64,000 nt of DNA from Euphorbia lathyris (GCF_963576675.1 NC_088911.1:79947256-80011255), one strand, 5' to 3'; counted from the first letter of the stretch, positions 9,327-19,847 are shown. A program made the numbers and translations. Notes: generated by a model from the letters alone, not told the origin.

Positions 9327-11219
9327 TCATTCGTGATTGCCATAGAACTCTAGTTCTCTGATGAGTCCGTCGAGATAACATGATAAGTTAACTCCACTAG
9401 CATCAGATATCACTAGCTGGTCTTTGAGTTGTGCTAACTCCTGTGCTATGCATCGAGCTCGTGCCGCAGTTTCCCTGAGAATGGTCATGGCCCTCTTAAT
9501 TTGTTCTTTCGTCAAGTCTCCTTGTTCTTGATGGAGTTGATCCTGATCATACAGCCGCTGCACATCGTCCCACATGCTACTTACTTGTTGCTGGCTAGAC
9601 TGATATAAAGCTCTGAGTTCCCGGATCTGGTCTTCATTCTCTCGAAGTTTTCCGGTTGCTTCCTCAACATAAATTTGGTGTTTAAGAGCTGCCTCATCTC
9701 GTTCATGGATCACTAAATCCCTTTCATAAATCGTTTCATTCCTCTCGTGGATTACCAAGTTCCTCTCATGAATTGTCGAGTCTCTTTCATGCTCTACATA
9801 AGCTATTATCCTTTCTAACTCCTCTATCCTCATTCTCATTACTCGTTCCTCAAGCACTTCAAACTCATCAATTGCCATAGGCTGAGCTTCAGCAACCTCA
9901 TCTAGGTTGGTGGATCGAGGCAGCTCGTTAGATTCAAGGACTTCATCATCTTGCAAACATAGAGTGAGTTCCGTCGCAAACCTTTGGTGCCAGGAAATAT
10001 ACTCTCCGCTAATGCCCCCGGTTTGGTCCCGATTCGTGATAACTTTCAAATTTTCCCAAGCCTTTATTACGGCATTGACTTTGTCCCTAGTGTTTGCTTC
10101 GTCATAAGTGAAGTGGGCTTGATTCAGACCATATGTAGCTGGAACAAACTGACGAGATCCGGCCTGTCTTCTTACTAAGCAAGGGGCGTATCCAGTTCCT
10201 CCCCATGGACCTAACAAAGGTACCCACAGGAATTCGCCACAGCGGTATATGGTGTTAAGCTTTTCCTTCCAAGCCAGTAACCACACGATGTCGGACGGTT
10301 CTATTTTCTGAAGGAATCTAGACCATTCTTTCTTCGATGGACGTTTCTTTGGCCATATAGCTTCCCCGAAATTTGTGACATAGTTCTTGTACTGGTTGTA
10401 ACTCTTATTGTATTTTATTTTTGGAAAGCCAAAGTGCTCCAGGCAGTGAAGATGACTTAGAGCCCATATGCATAACAGTGGCGCGCACCCCACAAACCTA
10501 CCACCTCCATTAATTCTGCAATAATCTAAAGAACGGAAGGTTTCTGCCAATATCCCTATTACAGGGTTTACACCTTTAGCACCCTGAACCACCTTTGAGA
10601 AGTAGACAACAACCGCTGAGTCTATTCTTCCTAAACGTCTTGGAAACAACACTAGACCGTAAATTAATAAGGCCAACATCCGAGTTCCATTGTCATTGCA
10701 AAGGTTATCTACTACAAATGCCATCATTTTAGGCATACTAAATTCTCGATCTGTTTCCCATCCTTCTATATCCTTGGCTTGAAGCCCTATCAATCTGGCT
10801 AGCTGTTTCCTTGCCTTTTCATTGTTATTATAAGAAAAGAGTCTGATTTCCTTGGTCAGCGAGATATGGGTTAAACAGTGGTACTCTTCTAGGGTAGGAG
10901 TCAGATCGTTCGTGCCGAACGTGAAACATCTGAGGCTAGGATTCCAGAACTGGACCAGTGCCTTAAGCATAGTGGGGTGAGTTGGTACGTATATCAAGTG
11001 TCGTATCCACCCATACTCATGGGAGAAAGCCCTCACTACTGCAGCTGGCAACATCCCAAATATATTTTTTAACTCTTCCAAATCATTTTGGTTGAAATCC
11101 GTTTTTACTCGGTCGGGGGTCACCTGCACAGCCACGACGTCTCCTAGCCTTTGTTGGCTCTCTGCTGACCATGCCTCCACTGCCCTTTCTTCGAATATTT
11201 CATAGGCAGGTAATTCCAT
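9327..11219 (-). CDS. Element A ORF1: DUF7745/plant-mobile-domain-like protein
   Basis: An uninterrupted 630-residue ORF from the ATG at 11219. The N-terminal ~400 residues resemble the DUF7745-type domain of Ogre ORF1 and plant retrotransposon proteins (FSHEYGWIRHLIYVPTHPTML, TPTLEEYHCL, LCIWALSHL, WSRFLQKIEPSDIVWLLAW, PLLGPWGGTGYAPCLV). Residues ~455-600 form a coiled coil with a striking repeated IHERN/IYERD/IHERD pattern. The position upstream of gag on the same strand is the known Ogre ORF1 position. Function is unknown. It stays open although gag carries several stops, so it may be under less decay or simply have escaped by chance. Confidence 0.75.
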   Translation of the reverse strand: MELPAYEIFEERAVEAWSAESQQRLGDVVAVQVTPDRVKTDFNQNDLEELKNIFGMLPAAVVRAFSHEYGWIRHLIYVPTHPTMLKALVQFWNPSLRCFTFGTNDLTPTLEEYHCLTHISLTKEIRLFSYNNNEKARKQLARLIGLQAKDIEGWETDREFSMPKMMAFVVDNLCNDNGTRMLALLIYGLVLFPRRLGRIDSAVVVYFSKVVQGAKGVNPVIGILAETFRSLDYCRINGGGRFVGCAPLLCIWALSHLHCLEHFGFPKIKYNKSYNQYKNYVTNFGEAIWPKKRPSKKEWSRFLQKIEPSDIVWLLAWKEKLNTIYRCGEFLWVPLLGPWGGTGYAPCLVRRQAGSRQFVPATYGLNQAHFTYDEANTRDKVNAVIKAWENLKVITNRDQTGGISGEYISWHQRFATELTLCLQDDEVLESNELPRSTNLDEVAEAQPMAIDEFEVLEERVMRMRIEELERIIAYVEHERDSTIHERNLVIHERNETIYERDLVIHERDEAALKHQIYVEEATGKLRENEDQIRELRALYQSSQQQVSSMWDDVQRLYDQDQLHQEQGDLTKEQIKRAMTILRETAARARCIAQELAQLKDQLVISDASGVNLSCYLDGLIRELEFYGNHE

Positions 11220-12053
11220 TGGGATTTTATTGAATATCCTGTGTTATGCATATTTCAGATAAAGGGTTATATGAAAAAATGAAAAAAAAAATGTATAAGC
11301 GATGATTATGCATGGTTGAATGATATGCGTCCCTTATTACGATTAAGATATAACAAACAGATCTCCCGGGAAAAAGATATCATTCATAACGATAAGGTAT
11401 CACATTTTTTTTGAAGAAACACGCGAAGGACAACTGCTCCTTCGTCTAGACTAATCCTTTTTACACTTTACCTCTGTGGTAGTGGGCCCTAATTGATAAC
11501 GTTTGAGCAGAACTGGTACTAAGACGTGTCAGCCTCCGTCAAAAGTTACTTTTACAAAATATTTGCCCTATCATGTGCGTCTATCTGAATGAAACAGGGG
11601 TGATTGGTCCTTTTTTTTTCGAACTCATCACCCATTGTTTCATTTTTTACAAAATCCTACACTCCGAAAGGGACTTAAACGTAAATACAAAAGAATGAAA
11701 TGGTCCTAAGAAGTAATCGGCTTGTTTCAACCTTTCCTTTACAAAATATCTACTAATATATGCATCTACTAGAATGAAATGATAGATAGCTATCTTCACC
11801 ATTTTCTCTATGAAGATCAATCCACTATCATCTCACTTTACAAGGCTCCTAATTTATATATATAACAAAAAAGAAGGATGAAGGCTCGTTTTTATTGTTC
11901 AAGGCTGTATTCCCCTTTTGTCATCTTCACCATGCTGGGAGGACACTACCAATCTGCCTCAAGGGCCTCTTGAAGCCCTCCGATTACCATATCATCATTG
12001 AGGAATTCGAAAATATCGTCGGGTAGCTGCTCGTGACGCTCCACGTCGAGGTC
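11220..12053 (-). other. Element A spacer between ORF0 and ORF1
   Basis: 834 bp without coding capacity, with short A and T runs. An internal repeat can be seen: 11540-11600 and 11740-11790 share a pattern of TTTTACAAAATAT followed by ATGCGTCTA/TGCATCTACT and GAATGAAA. No further signal identified. Confidence 0.4.
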
Positions 12054-13184
12054 TTACATGACTTGTCCTGGTGCTGCTTGGCCTATCAGAGCCATCAAAG
12101 GCTCAAAATTCTGATTGATTTCAACTCCCAAAGGTTGGCTGCCGTTACCCACTTCCATGGGCTCCTGATTAGTGGACTCTGAAGATGCCACCTCTTGCTC
12201 TCTCATATCCCTATCTTCGTCCTCTTCTTCGCTATCCTCTTCTGGCTGGGATCCTCCTTCCTCATCATCTTCCCCCTCTTCACTATCCTCTTCTGATTGG
12301 GACCCCCCTTCCTCATCATCTTCCCCACTACCATAATCAAATGGGATCGGCTCCCCTGCGTTCATTGGCTGGTCATGTTGGGGTATGTTCCCATCTTGGA
12401 TTAGGTCTAAGCCGGCCATAGCTAGCAGGGCAGTGTAGTAATGAGTTGCTGCATGCCTTTGCGTATTTATCGCCCCCAATGGGATGACTGAGGGGAGAAG
12501 TTTGACTCTACCATCAAAGTGGTAGTTTATGGGATTCATCAAGGCTAGAGGCACATCGTCAATGTGGTAATTGTTATACATCATCAACTTTTGCTTGACC
12601 TCCAGCCAAGAATGCCTGTTCCTAATCGGGTCTTGCATGGGGTTGATGGCATAGCTGCTTTCCAAATGGACCACGTATCGGTTTAGGATGTGAATCCCAT
12701 CCTCCCGCATTTCTAGCTCCTCCCTGATGTCAAATACAAAGAGCCCGTATGGGAGATTCGGGGCAACATGGAGGATCTCGAGCCATTCCTCGTAGTCCCC
12801 ATACTTCAACAGCCAATCATTAAAGTAAGAGACAGCCCATGGGTTCTCAATCCAGTAGTGAATACAATGTATCATCCATGCCTTGTCTAAAATGAACCCC
12901 ATTTTCCCTGCTCGAGAGAGGTACCATAACAGTGAATAGGCTTCATGTGGAAAGCCAAGTACATCTTCTGCTGCCGTGTAAAAGCAGTTCAAGTGTGGGA
13001 AAGTAGGGTGCCAGTCCGTAAACTTGACCGGGGCATTGTGTATCCCATAATGATGAAGTAGGATGTCTTGATGAGTCCCGACCATCTCGCTGGCCCTATC
13101 CTCTAAAACAGCTCGGGTAATGTTTATCATAACGTCAGGGGGTAGCTCATTGTCCATAGGAATGTTCCTTATCGGGTGATCCAT
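12054..13184 (-). CDS. Element A ORF0: uncharacterised protein with acidic repeats
   Basis: Intact 376-residue ORF starting at the ATG at 13184, first ORF of element A after the leader. Residues 1-270 form a globular region rich in Trp, Tyr and His (DWHPTFPHLNCFYTA, LLWYLSRAGKMGF, IHYWIENPWAVSYFNDWLL, YGDYEEWLEIL). Residues ~290-340 are a tandem acidic repeat, GSQSEEDSEEGEDDEEG type, twice. I do not recognise the family. It lies on the same strand as ORF1 and gag, so it is presumably made from the element transcript, but it could be a captured host gene. No membrane segment or signal peptide is apparent. Confidence 0.6.
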   Translation of the reverse strand: MDHPIRNIPMDNELPPDVMINITRAVLEDRASEMVGTHQDILLHHYGIHNAPVKFTDWHPTFPHLNCFYTAAEDVLGFPHEAYSLLWYLSRAGKMGFILDKAWMIHCIHYWIENPWAVSYFNDWLLKYGDYEEWLEILHVAPNLPYGLFVFDIREELEMREDGIHILNRYVVHLESSYAINPMQDPIRNRHSWLEVKQKLMMYNNYHIDDVPLALMNPINYHFDGRVKLLPSVIPLGAINTQRHAATHYYTALLAMAGLDLIQDGNIPQHDQPMNAGEPIPFDYGSGEDDEEGGSQSEEDSEEGEDDEEGGSQPEEDSEEEDEDRDMREQEVASSESTNQEPMEVGNGSQPLGVEINQNFEPLMALIGQAAPGQVM

Positions 13185-13756
13185 TTTCCTGGTGAAATGT
13201 GTTTGTTATATCTTTAATTTTAATAAGGGGTCATGCATATGTATGTACATATAAGATGGCATATGGGTGGCAAAACATCATGCAAGACTCTATTGTACCA
13301 CATTTCTATTAATATATATGCATGAGTGAGTACCTAAACGTTTTTCTGAGAGGGTAATTGCTATTGGTAGCTTTGGTCTAATTCTAACGGGTGGGTTCTC
13401 AAACCACTTTTTGATACTAACTCCCGAACCGGGTTTAGTAAAATCTTTCTCACCAAAACTTGGGGAGAAAGCGGTTTGAGTTGAGAACGTTTCACGGGCC
13501 TAACCAGGTTTCCCATGGCGGCACCCCTACTTTGTTCTCACCTAAAATCCTAAAAAGGGTAAGACCAGAACCTGGCCTTTGAGTGTTCGTGTGATAGTGA
13601 GGATTATGATATGTATTGAACAATGTGATGAAATAAAAAAAAATGACATAATAATAATAATAATGAAAATACATCACATATATTAATAAAACAAATAAAA
13701 CATATAAAACAAACAAGCAAATTAACACAAATCACATATTAAATTAGCTTGACAGG
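13185..13756 (-). other. Element A leader between PBS and ORF0
   Basis: 572 bp of untranslated leader, AT-rich near 13600-13740 with (ATA)n/(ATT)n runs. A candidate 3' splice site (minus CATTTCACCAG) lies just before the ORF0 ATG. No ORF supported. Confidence 0.4.
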
Positions 13757-13774
13757 TCCCTAGCAGAGTCGCCA
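13757..13774 (-). other. PBS of element A
   Basis: The minus strand reads TGGCGACTCTGCTAGGGA directly after the LTR end (CGGGTAGCGACA). It starts with TGG, as required for pairing with the CCA end of a tRNA. Ogre-type elements use a PBS of this kind; the exact tRNA is not assigned here. Confidence 0.75.
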
Positions 13775-13776
13775 GC

Positions 13777-15234
13777 TGTCGCTACCCGGATTTTTCGGTC
13801 ACGAACGCCGGACGCTAAACCGGTCAATAGTTTTCCCCAATTAAAACTATTTTTTAGAGTCGCCACCAATCAGAATTAAGGCGCGATTGGACGCCGAAAA
13901 TGATTGAATTTTAATGGGTAAGGAGGTCTGCGAAATTGAGATTTTAGGTTCGTTTGTCGGTTACGTGTAGGGAAGAAAAACTTGATTAATCACCCTACCC
14001 CGCCCAAATATTGGTACTAAAAGATGTGGTTTTTGTGTTAAATTTACTTGATTTATCTCAATTTTATTTGTACTTTCATAATATAATAAAGACATATAAT
14101 TTAATTACATGATTAATGTCGTAGGTATTTAGTATTTTATATAACGCGTGATCATTAATCGTATCCTTTTAATTTTAATAATTTGGATAACATTTAATTC
14201 GCATTTCTATAACATATAACTACGAATTAAAACGTTTAATTTTATATAATTTGGTAACGATTAATTCATATTCCTATAACATAGAACTGTGAATTAACTC
14301 GTTCAGTTTTTGTTTATTTAGTAACGTTTAATTCGTATTTCTATAACGTAGAACTACGAACTATCTTATTACTCTTTTTTTCATTTTTTATACCCTTGTA
14401 GCACATACATATAAATTGAAACATTCCGCGTTAATTAAGCTTTATTTTTTAATTATCGTTTTCATACCTCTATGACATAAAGATATAAATCGATTCATCT
14501 TCACTTTATAGTGTACACGTTTGGTTTATATCCCTATGACATAGGGCTATAAATCAAGTCGTTTAATTTTTTATAAAAGAAAAATGTAGATTAAATTTAA
14601 CCATATGAAAACAAATGATTTTTACTAATGATATAACACATATGTTACGTGAAAATAAATTGGTTGAACTATGTAAGTAATATGAAATTAAGTAATGAAG
14701 GGCCCAAATTAGAAATGAATTAAAAGGGATTTGAGGGTCAAATTATAATTTTAGACAATTAAAAGAGGGCCTAATCTAGCTTAACTCAAATAATCATGGA
14801 CTTAATTAAAACATGAGGGATTTAATTAGAATTTGGATTAATAAAGGAAATTAAAGGTAATATGGGGGGGGGGTTAAATTGAAAAATAAAAATAAAAAGA
14901 GTCAAATTGGTGAACTAAATAAACAGGGAGGGGCGAAATGTAATTAGGAGGGGTCGAATTGAAACAAACAGAATGAAAAGAGTCAAATTGGTGAACTAAA
15001 TAAACAGGGAGGGGGCGAAATGTAATTAGGAGGGGTCGAATTGAAATATGAAGGGACCCGCTCTGAACAATTAGAATAATGGGGGCCGAACTCACAAATT
15101 ATAAAAAAGAGAAAGGAGCAAAGTGAGATTTCACGGGGGTTAATTTGGGAATCTTAAATGAGGGGTATATATTCGGCATCTTAGGGTTTTTTTTCATCCT
15201 TATCGTGCGGCACCTCTCCCCCTTTCTCCTTTTC
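13777..15234 (-). repeat. Element A LTR (right boundary uncertain)
   Basis: The inner end is well marked (plus TGTCGCTACCCGG at 13777). The LTR is AT-rich, with many repeats of a 'TTTAATTCGTATTTCTATAAC' type pattern between 14150 and 14360, and an ~81-bp tandem duplication at about 14895-15046. A TATATA element lies near 15165-15175. The outer end is not defined, because no second LTR is present and sequence from 15235 is shared with 26595 onward. Confidence 0.6.
14895..15046. repeat. ~81-bp tandem duplication in element A LTR
   Basis: Two adjacent copies share AAAGAGTCAAATTGGTGAAC, then AACAGGGAGGGG(G)CGAAATG and a GGAGGGGTCGAATTG end. The difference is essentially one G in a G-run. Confidence 0.8.
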
Positions 15235-15535
15235 TTCTCTTTTCCACAGAGAGAACGCAACACTCTGCCATGGCCGTCGGCGTCCCTTTGCTCCGCCGAT
15301 CACGACGTCATCATCGTCACAGCGGCGCCGGAGCGCTCTCCTCTTCCTCTTCGTTTTCTGTTTCGAAGCCGGAGCGCCGGATCTCCCTCCTCCCTCGCGT
15401 TTGTGCAGATCCACTGGCGATCTGTCCGTCCGCGGCGAATCCATGGGTTTATGGGGTTTTCAGGCGACTTTACGCCCCCTAGAGAGCAGACGGCCATCGT
15501 CCGGCTTCTGCATGCGGTTTTTCTGGGGTAAATAA
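15235..15535 (+). other. GC-rich gene-like segment, copy a
   Basis: A GC-rich island in an AT-rich setting, 96-98% like 26595-27020. Short ORFs are open on both strands (plus 15270-15482, minus 15181-15444); none matches a protein I recognise. Relative to the second copy it lacks ~120 bp, cut between two CATG tetramers with two extra Gs at the junction. It could be part of the element A LTR or a captured 5' exon of a host gene. Confidence 0.45.
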
Positions 15536-16041
15536 CGTTTATTGGGTTTTTCCTGCTTGCATTTATTCTTTTACAGTTTCTTAACTTTTCTTGCGTTTAC
15601 CTATATTTTCTAATTTTAAGGTAAAAGATATTAGGCGTATTAGATTATTTCTCATGCATTTTAGACACAAATTAATACCTCTATTAATCTTATTAAAATC
15701 CTTATAAGTCAATTATTGCATATATGTAATGAAAATGTTGTAATTACAATTCATCTATTATTGATTCAAATCGTTAAGTTCATGTTATAAATGTGACAAT
15801 TGAACGTTTACGCAATAATTGATGATTCACAAATATAAATCTTTACAAATAGAACAAAATATCATCATATTCGATATTGGATAATGACTCGTATATAGGC
15901 TATGTTATAGTCATCTATACGGTTATGTATTCAATTATCTCGTTATATCCCTATTATATTACACGCTTCATTATTATTTTCATTTATTCAAACTTTTAAT
16001 TTAATATGCATTTTGCCCGAATTCAATGTTTAAAGTCCTCG
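15536..16041. other. AT-rich unit sequence, no gene
   Basis: AT-rich DNA shared with 27020-27527, part of the amplified block. No ORF, RNA gene or element end seen. Confidence 0.6.
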
Positions 16042-16994
16042 CCTAATATGGGATTTTATAAGAGGAGTCGGGTTCTCCAACTCATTAAAAAACCTTCCAT
16101 TCACTAATTGACATCTGTTTTATTTTATAACAGGTCATGAAATAAAAAAATATCTTCCACAGCAAAAACACGTTCTCCATCTCCCTCCTCCGCTCTCCGT
16201 TCACTCCGATTGCCACTGCCGATGGAGTGTCTTTGCGGCGGATCTCCACAGTTGTCTTTCAGCCTGTTTTGAATTGGATATTTGATGTTTAGAGAAATTA
16301 TGCGGTCTTGTTTTGATTCAGATTTTCTAGTTCCATACCCTCTTCCATTTCATCCATCGTTTTCAAAAATATGTTATTTCATTTCAATTTCTCTTCTCCC
16401 TCTGTCTCTTAACCCATTTTCCCTTTCTTGTCTCCCTTTATCCCTCTCTCTCTCGTCTCTGATAATTTGGTTACACTTTCTATGGATTATCAAGGTTTTA
16501 TCAAGGAAATCTCAGTCGTTTATCTCCATAGCCATTGAAGATGTACCAAAGAAGGGAAGAAGTCCTTGCAGAAGAATGTTTCTGCAAACACATAGTTAAA
16601 GTAGATTCTGCAAAAAGAATTTAACCAATTTAACCTTCATATGCATATCAAGAGAGAGAGAGAGAGAGAGAGGTGGAATGGTTAAGAAGCAAACGGAGAA
16701 GAGAATTTGACGAAGGGAAAATCAATTAGTGATAGGTCTCACTACACTGATAAACAGGCTGAAAGCGAACGGTGGAGATCGGCAACAAGACTTCATCAGC
16801 AGCGGCAATCTGAGTGAGGCAATCGGAGTGACGGAAAATGGAGGAGGGAGATGGAGAACGTGTTTTGCCGTGAAAGAGATTTTTTATTTGATGAGCTGTT
16901 ATAAGTGAAGTACAGGTGTCAATTAGTATATGGAAGGTTCTTTTAGTGAGTTGGAGGACCAGGACCTTCCTATAAATTCCCCACCTAATATAGG
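16042..16994. mobile_element. Long inverted-repeat element, copy a
   Basis: Left arm 16042-16270 and right arm 16752-16994 are imperfect reverse complements (shared CTCCAACTCA(T/C)TAAAA, ACCTTCCAT, CTAATTGACA, ACACGTTCTCCATCTCCCTCC and TTTCAGCCTGTTT). The loop is ~480 bp and includes a (GA)n tract at 16651-16672. This looks like a non-autonomous DNA transposon with long TIRs (MULE or foldback type). Target duplication is not clear. A transcript would form a long hairpin. Confidence 0.6.
16651..16672. repeat. (GA)n microsatellite
   Basis: About 11 GA units just before GGTGGAATGG. Similar tracts at 25324-25339 and 28118-28147, and as (CT)n at 59238-59266 and 61421-61442. Confidence 0.9.
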
Positions 16995-17734
16995 ATCATT
17001 ATATATGATCAAACGGGGGGCAATCATAACTTGATACAGAGACTACATAATAACTATAAATCTAGCCATGCCTTTTGTCATTATATATGGTCAAACGATG
17101 GGTAATCATGACTCGATATAAACGTATTAAATAGAAAAAAAAACTATGAGTTATGCTTAAATGTTAGAAGATGAAAAAAGTATTTCATTGTGGTATTAGC
17201 AAACCACTTCAAAAAAAAAACTCTAATGTCATTTGCCTTTATAAAAAGGGTCAAATATATGAATATCATAATTAAGTACAAAATTACAACTAAGTCATAT
17301 CACTAAATTTAATTCTTAATATGTCATTATTCTCTCTATATATTATGATTTTATACCATAATTTAAAAATTATAGACTCAAATTCAGAAATTATAAACCT
17401 TAGAAAATATATTCTAGACTTCTAATTTATAAACTCTAATCCTTAAGATATATTAAAAGTACTGATTTTACTAGTTTGATATAATCCAAAATTATAACTT
17501 GTCATAGTTGTAAATAGTTTTTAAAATATGAATTTTTTGGGTAATTTTCCCTTATAAAAATGTTATTAACCACATTCAATTCACTCTTAAACAAATTGAT
17601 TTTTCCAATTTTTTTCTTACTATTAACTCTTCCAATTCTTTTCTTAAAAAAAAAACCCTTCCAAATATTGTCTTTTGTTCTATAATATCACTAACAATTT
17701 TTATATTTAAAAAAATAATAATTAACAATTTACA
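16995..17734. other. AT-rich unit sequence, no gene
   Basis: AT-rich spacer also found at 25663-26404, 28471-29218 and, inverted, at 58175-58914 and 60359-61097. Poly-A and poly-T runs vary in length. No gene seen. Confidence 0.65.
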
Positions 17735-17743
17735 AAAAAAGAA

Positions 17744-18270
17744 GAGTTAAGATGCTAAAATACCCCTAACGTTTTGGGCCAGGAGCAATTTTATCCCTGA
17801 CGTCTAAAATGGTGCAATTTTACCCCTAACGTTGGAAGTCAAGAGCAATTTTATCCCTAACGTTGGAAGTCAGGAGCAATTTTATCTCTAACGTTAATAA
17901 ATTGGGTCGATTTGAGAAATAATTCATCAAACTGTCTTCTCGCTCATGAATCTTGTTATCTACAATTCATATGTGTGTTATACTGTCTTTTTTGTACGGA
18001 TTAGATAAAAAAAAATTCTAAAAATCCACCGAATTTATAAATATTAATCTCAAATTCTATTATTAAATAATAAAAAAATATGAAATCCTTTTTTTAGACG
18101 AATTATTATGCAATTGGTGCAGAATAATGAATAAAAATATCTGTATTTTATAATAGAGTCTGAAATTGACCCAATTTATCAATGTTAGGGGTAAAATTGC
18201 ACCATTTTAGACGTTAGGGGTAAAATTGCTGCTAGCCCAAAACGTTAGGGATATTTTTGCACCTTAACCC
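17744..18270. mobile_element. MULE-type MITE, copy a
   Basis: Bounded by inverted ends (G[A/G]GTTAAGATGC at left, GCACCTTAACCC at right) and flanked by an exact 9-bp duplication AAAAAAGAA (17735-17743 and 18271-18279). Nine-bp duplications are the Mutator-family signature. The terminal arms consist of ~31-bp tandem sub-repeats built on CAATTTTACCCCTAACGTT. The core is AT-rich with no ORF. Non-autonomous. Confidence 0.85.
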
Positions 18271-18279
18271 AAAAAAGAA

Positions 18280-19180
18280 TTATCATTTTTCTAAGAGCAT
18301 GCCACATCATCAAAATCCCATCAAATCCAATTACCTTTTTTTTTCTTACGATTAAACTCTTCCAATTCATACCTTTTGTTCTATAATATCACTAACAATT
18401 TTTACATTTAAAAAAAATGTTCTGTTTGTAAGAGCATGCAACATCATCAAAATGGCATCTAAAATTCTCTTCTAATCTTCTTTCTGTTTCTGTTATTATA
18501 TGTAATATAGATTTCATGATTTATATAATCTGTACTTATATGTTGTTTGATAGAAATAAAAATTAAGTGCTGAAAAAATATAAAATTAAATACTGAATTT
18601 TAAATACCGAATATAAACAATTAGTTGATAATACAAACACACGTGAATTACCTTAAAAAAATCACATTTAAATTAAATAAGTGCTTAATTTTTAATTTAA
18701 ATGATTAGATGAGTTATCAAACAAGGTATTGGCCTAAAATTTCAATTGCGTTTAATAACCCTATGTTCTTATCTAATTGATTCAATAACCTGTCCAGTTA
18801 CATTCAATATCTCCATAGTCTCGTCTAATTGCATTGGATAACCCAAAAATTCAACTGTCCCGTGAACTTTCAAAATTTCCTAATTTGTTGTCTATTTATC
18901 ACATTCTTTTGATACGTGACGAGCATTTTGAGACATGACGGAGCGTGTCTTCCATTTTCAGCATGCAACAAATTTTATTAAGAATTATGAGGTTATTAGA
19001 TACAATACGTGGGATCATTTGTAACTTTTAGAAATTCAGATGTTGCCCCTATACTCCAAAACTTTCCCTCCACTCTGAACTTTTTATTTGATGAGTCATA
19101 TCCTCTGCACATAATAATTAAGATACTATATTTGCCATTTTATACAACTTAGCACATGACCTGTGTATGGTAACCAAATT
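18280..19180 (+). promoter_or_regulatory. Upstream region of zinc-finger copy 2
   Basis: AT-rich upstream DNA conserved before copy 3 (split by element B) and, inverted, at 56716-57574 and 63667-64000. A TGAGTCA motif lies at 19092-19098. No ORF. Which parts regulate the gene is unknown. Confidence 0.5.
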
Positions 19181-19183
19181 AGC

Positions 19184-19190
19184 TATAAAT
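19184..19190 (+). promoter_or_regulatory. TATA box of zinc-finger copy 2
   Basis: TATAAAT, 77 bp before the ATG at 19267 and followed by a CT-rich leader. The same sequence lies at 139-145, 40705-40711 and 63613-63619(-). Confidence 0.7.
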
Positions 19191-19266
19191 TACACCCATC
19201 TTCTCTCTTGCCCTCTCTTCAAATTATCAAAAAAAGACACAAATTCAATTTTCAAACCCTGAATCT

Positions 19267-19782
19267 ATGGCTGGATATGGGTGGAATTCCAACAATCTTC
19301 CTACAAGCACGTACACCGGCGCTCCACAAATCGCCTGTCGAATTTGTAACCAGGTTTTTGTGAGCACTGAAGCTTTTCTTCATCACATCGAAATTCACAT
19401 GTCTACGGATCATGATGTTTCTTCTGTTTCTGCCTCCAGAAGGATGCAGCAGCCACCACCGTCTCTTAATGCTTCCGGTGGTGGCTTGAGCCGTCTCTCC
19501 GGTCAAAGAAACAACTTCAGTTTTCCCATTCCAAATGTTTACAGTACTATGTTTAATCCGAATCCTAATCAGTTTATTCATCCCCGGGCAGCCCCAGACA
19601 TGTACTCTCCTTTTCCAACTGTGAGGAACAACTACGGGTTTGGGTCACAAAGTTTCCCTATCCCTTTTCAGGCTCCGAGGAAATTCACCCAGCCATTTCT
19701 TCAGCAGCTGGAGAAACCCTTGATCCCTATTTCTGATTCTGATTCTGAGTTTGAAGTGCTAGACTTGAACTTGAAGCTGTAG
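19267..19782 (+). CDS. C2H2 zinc-finger protein with EAR motif, copy 2
   Basis: Intronless 171-residue protein. A single C2H2 finger lies at residues 24-44 (C24-x2-C27-x12-H40-x3-H44, CRICNQVF...HHIEIH). The helix has STEAFLHH instead of the plant QALGGH signature. The middle is rich in Pro, Ser, Asn and Phe. A Ser/Asp/Glu acid patch (SDSDSEFE) precedes the C-terminal LDLNLKL, two overlapping LxLxL EAR motifs, which in plants recruit TOPLESS/SAP18-type corepressors. A nuclear transcriptional repressor is the likely role (inference). Differences from copies 3 and 4 include A17T and G51V. Its 3' UTR contains a CACTA element at 19863. No gene symbol is assigned because orthology cannot be judged here. 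Confidence 0.85.
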   Translation: MAGYGWNSNNLPTSTYTGAPQIACRICNQVFVSTEAFLHHIEIHMSTDHDVSSVSASRRMQQPPPSLNASGGGLSRLSGQRNNFSFPIPNVYSTMFNPNPNQFIHPRAAPDMYSPFPTVRNNYGFGSQSFPIPFQAPRKFTQPFLQQLEKPLIPISDSDSEFEVLDLNLKL

Positions 19783-19817
19783 AACAGCATAAAGATTAGG
19801 GTTTTGTTCAGGACAAT

Positions 19818-19847
19818 ACCTAACCCTAGCTATGGCTATGGTTAGGT
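19818..19847 (+). other. Small hairpin in the zinc-finger 3' UTR
   Basis: ACCTAACC (19818-19825) and GGTTAGGT (19840-19847) are perfect reverse complements around a 14-nt loop. Conserved at about 41340-41370 and 62953-62983(-). Possible transcript-end structure. Confidence 0.5.

Larger units (their letters stand above)
731..15234 (-). mobile_element. Element A: truncated Ogre/Tat-like Ty3/gypsy retrotransposon
   Basis: Read on the minus strand the order is LTR (about 15234-13777), PBS (13774-13757), leader, ORF0 (13184-12054), ORF1 (11219-9327), gag (9067 onward, interrupted by the CRM-like element) and the start of protease, which stops abruptly at 731. Reverse transcriptase, RNase H, integrase and the 3' LTR are missing. 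The left end joins the 3' UTR of zinc-finger copy 1 without an LTR end, so the truncation came from deletion or recombination rather than integration. An extra ORF upstream of gag plus this gag/protease type is characteristic of the Ogre/Tat lineage. The right LTR boundary is uncertain: sequence from about 15235 onward also occurs at 26595 without the LTR. Confidence 0.8.

Noticed and set aside
15270..15482. 70-codon ORF in the GC-rich segment
   Set aside because: ORFs are open on both strands, as expected from GC-rich DNA, and the second copy has a different frame after the putative intron.
16282..16599. 105-codon ORF in the loop of the long inverted repeat
   Set aside because: CT-rich low-complexity translation; the second copy (27770) is shortened by a deletion and no family is recognisable.
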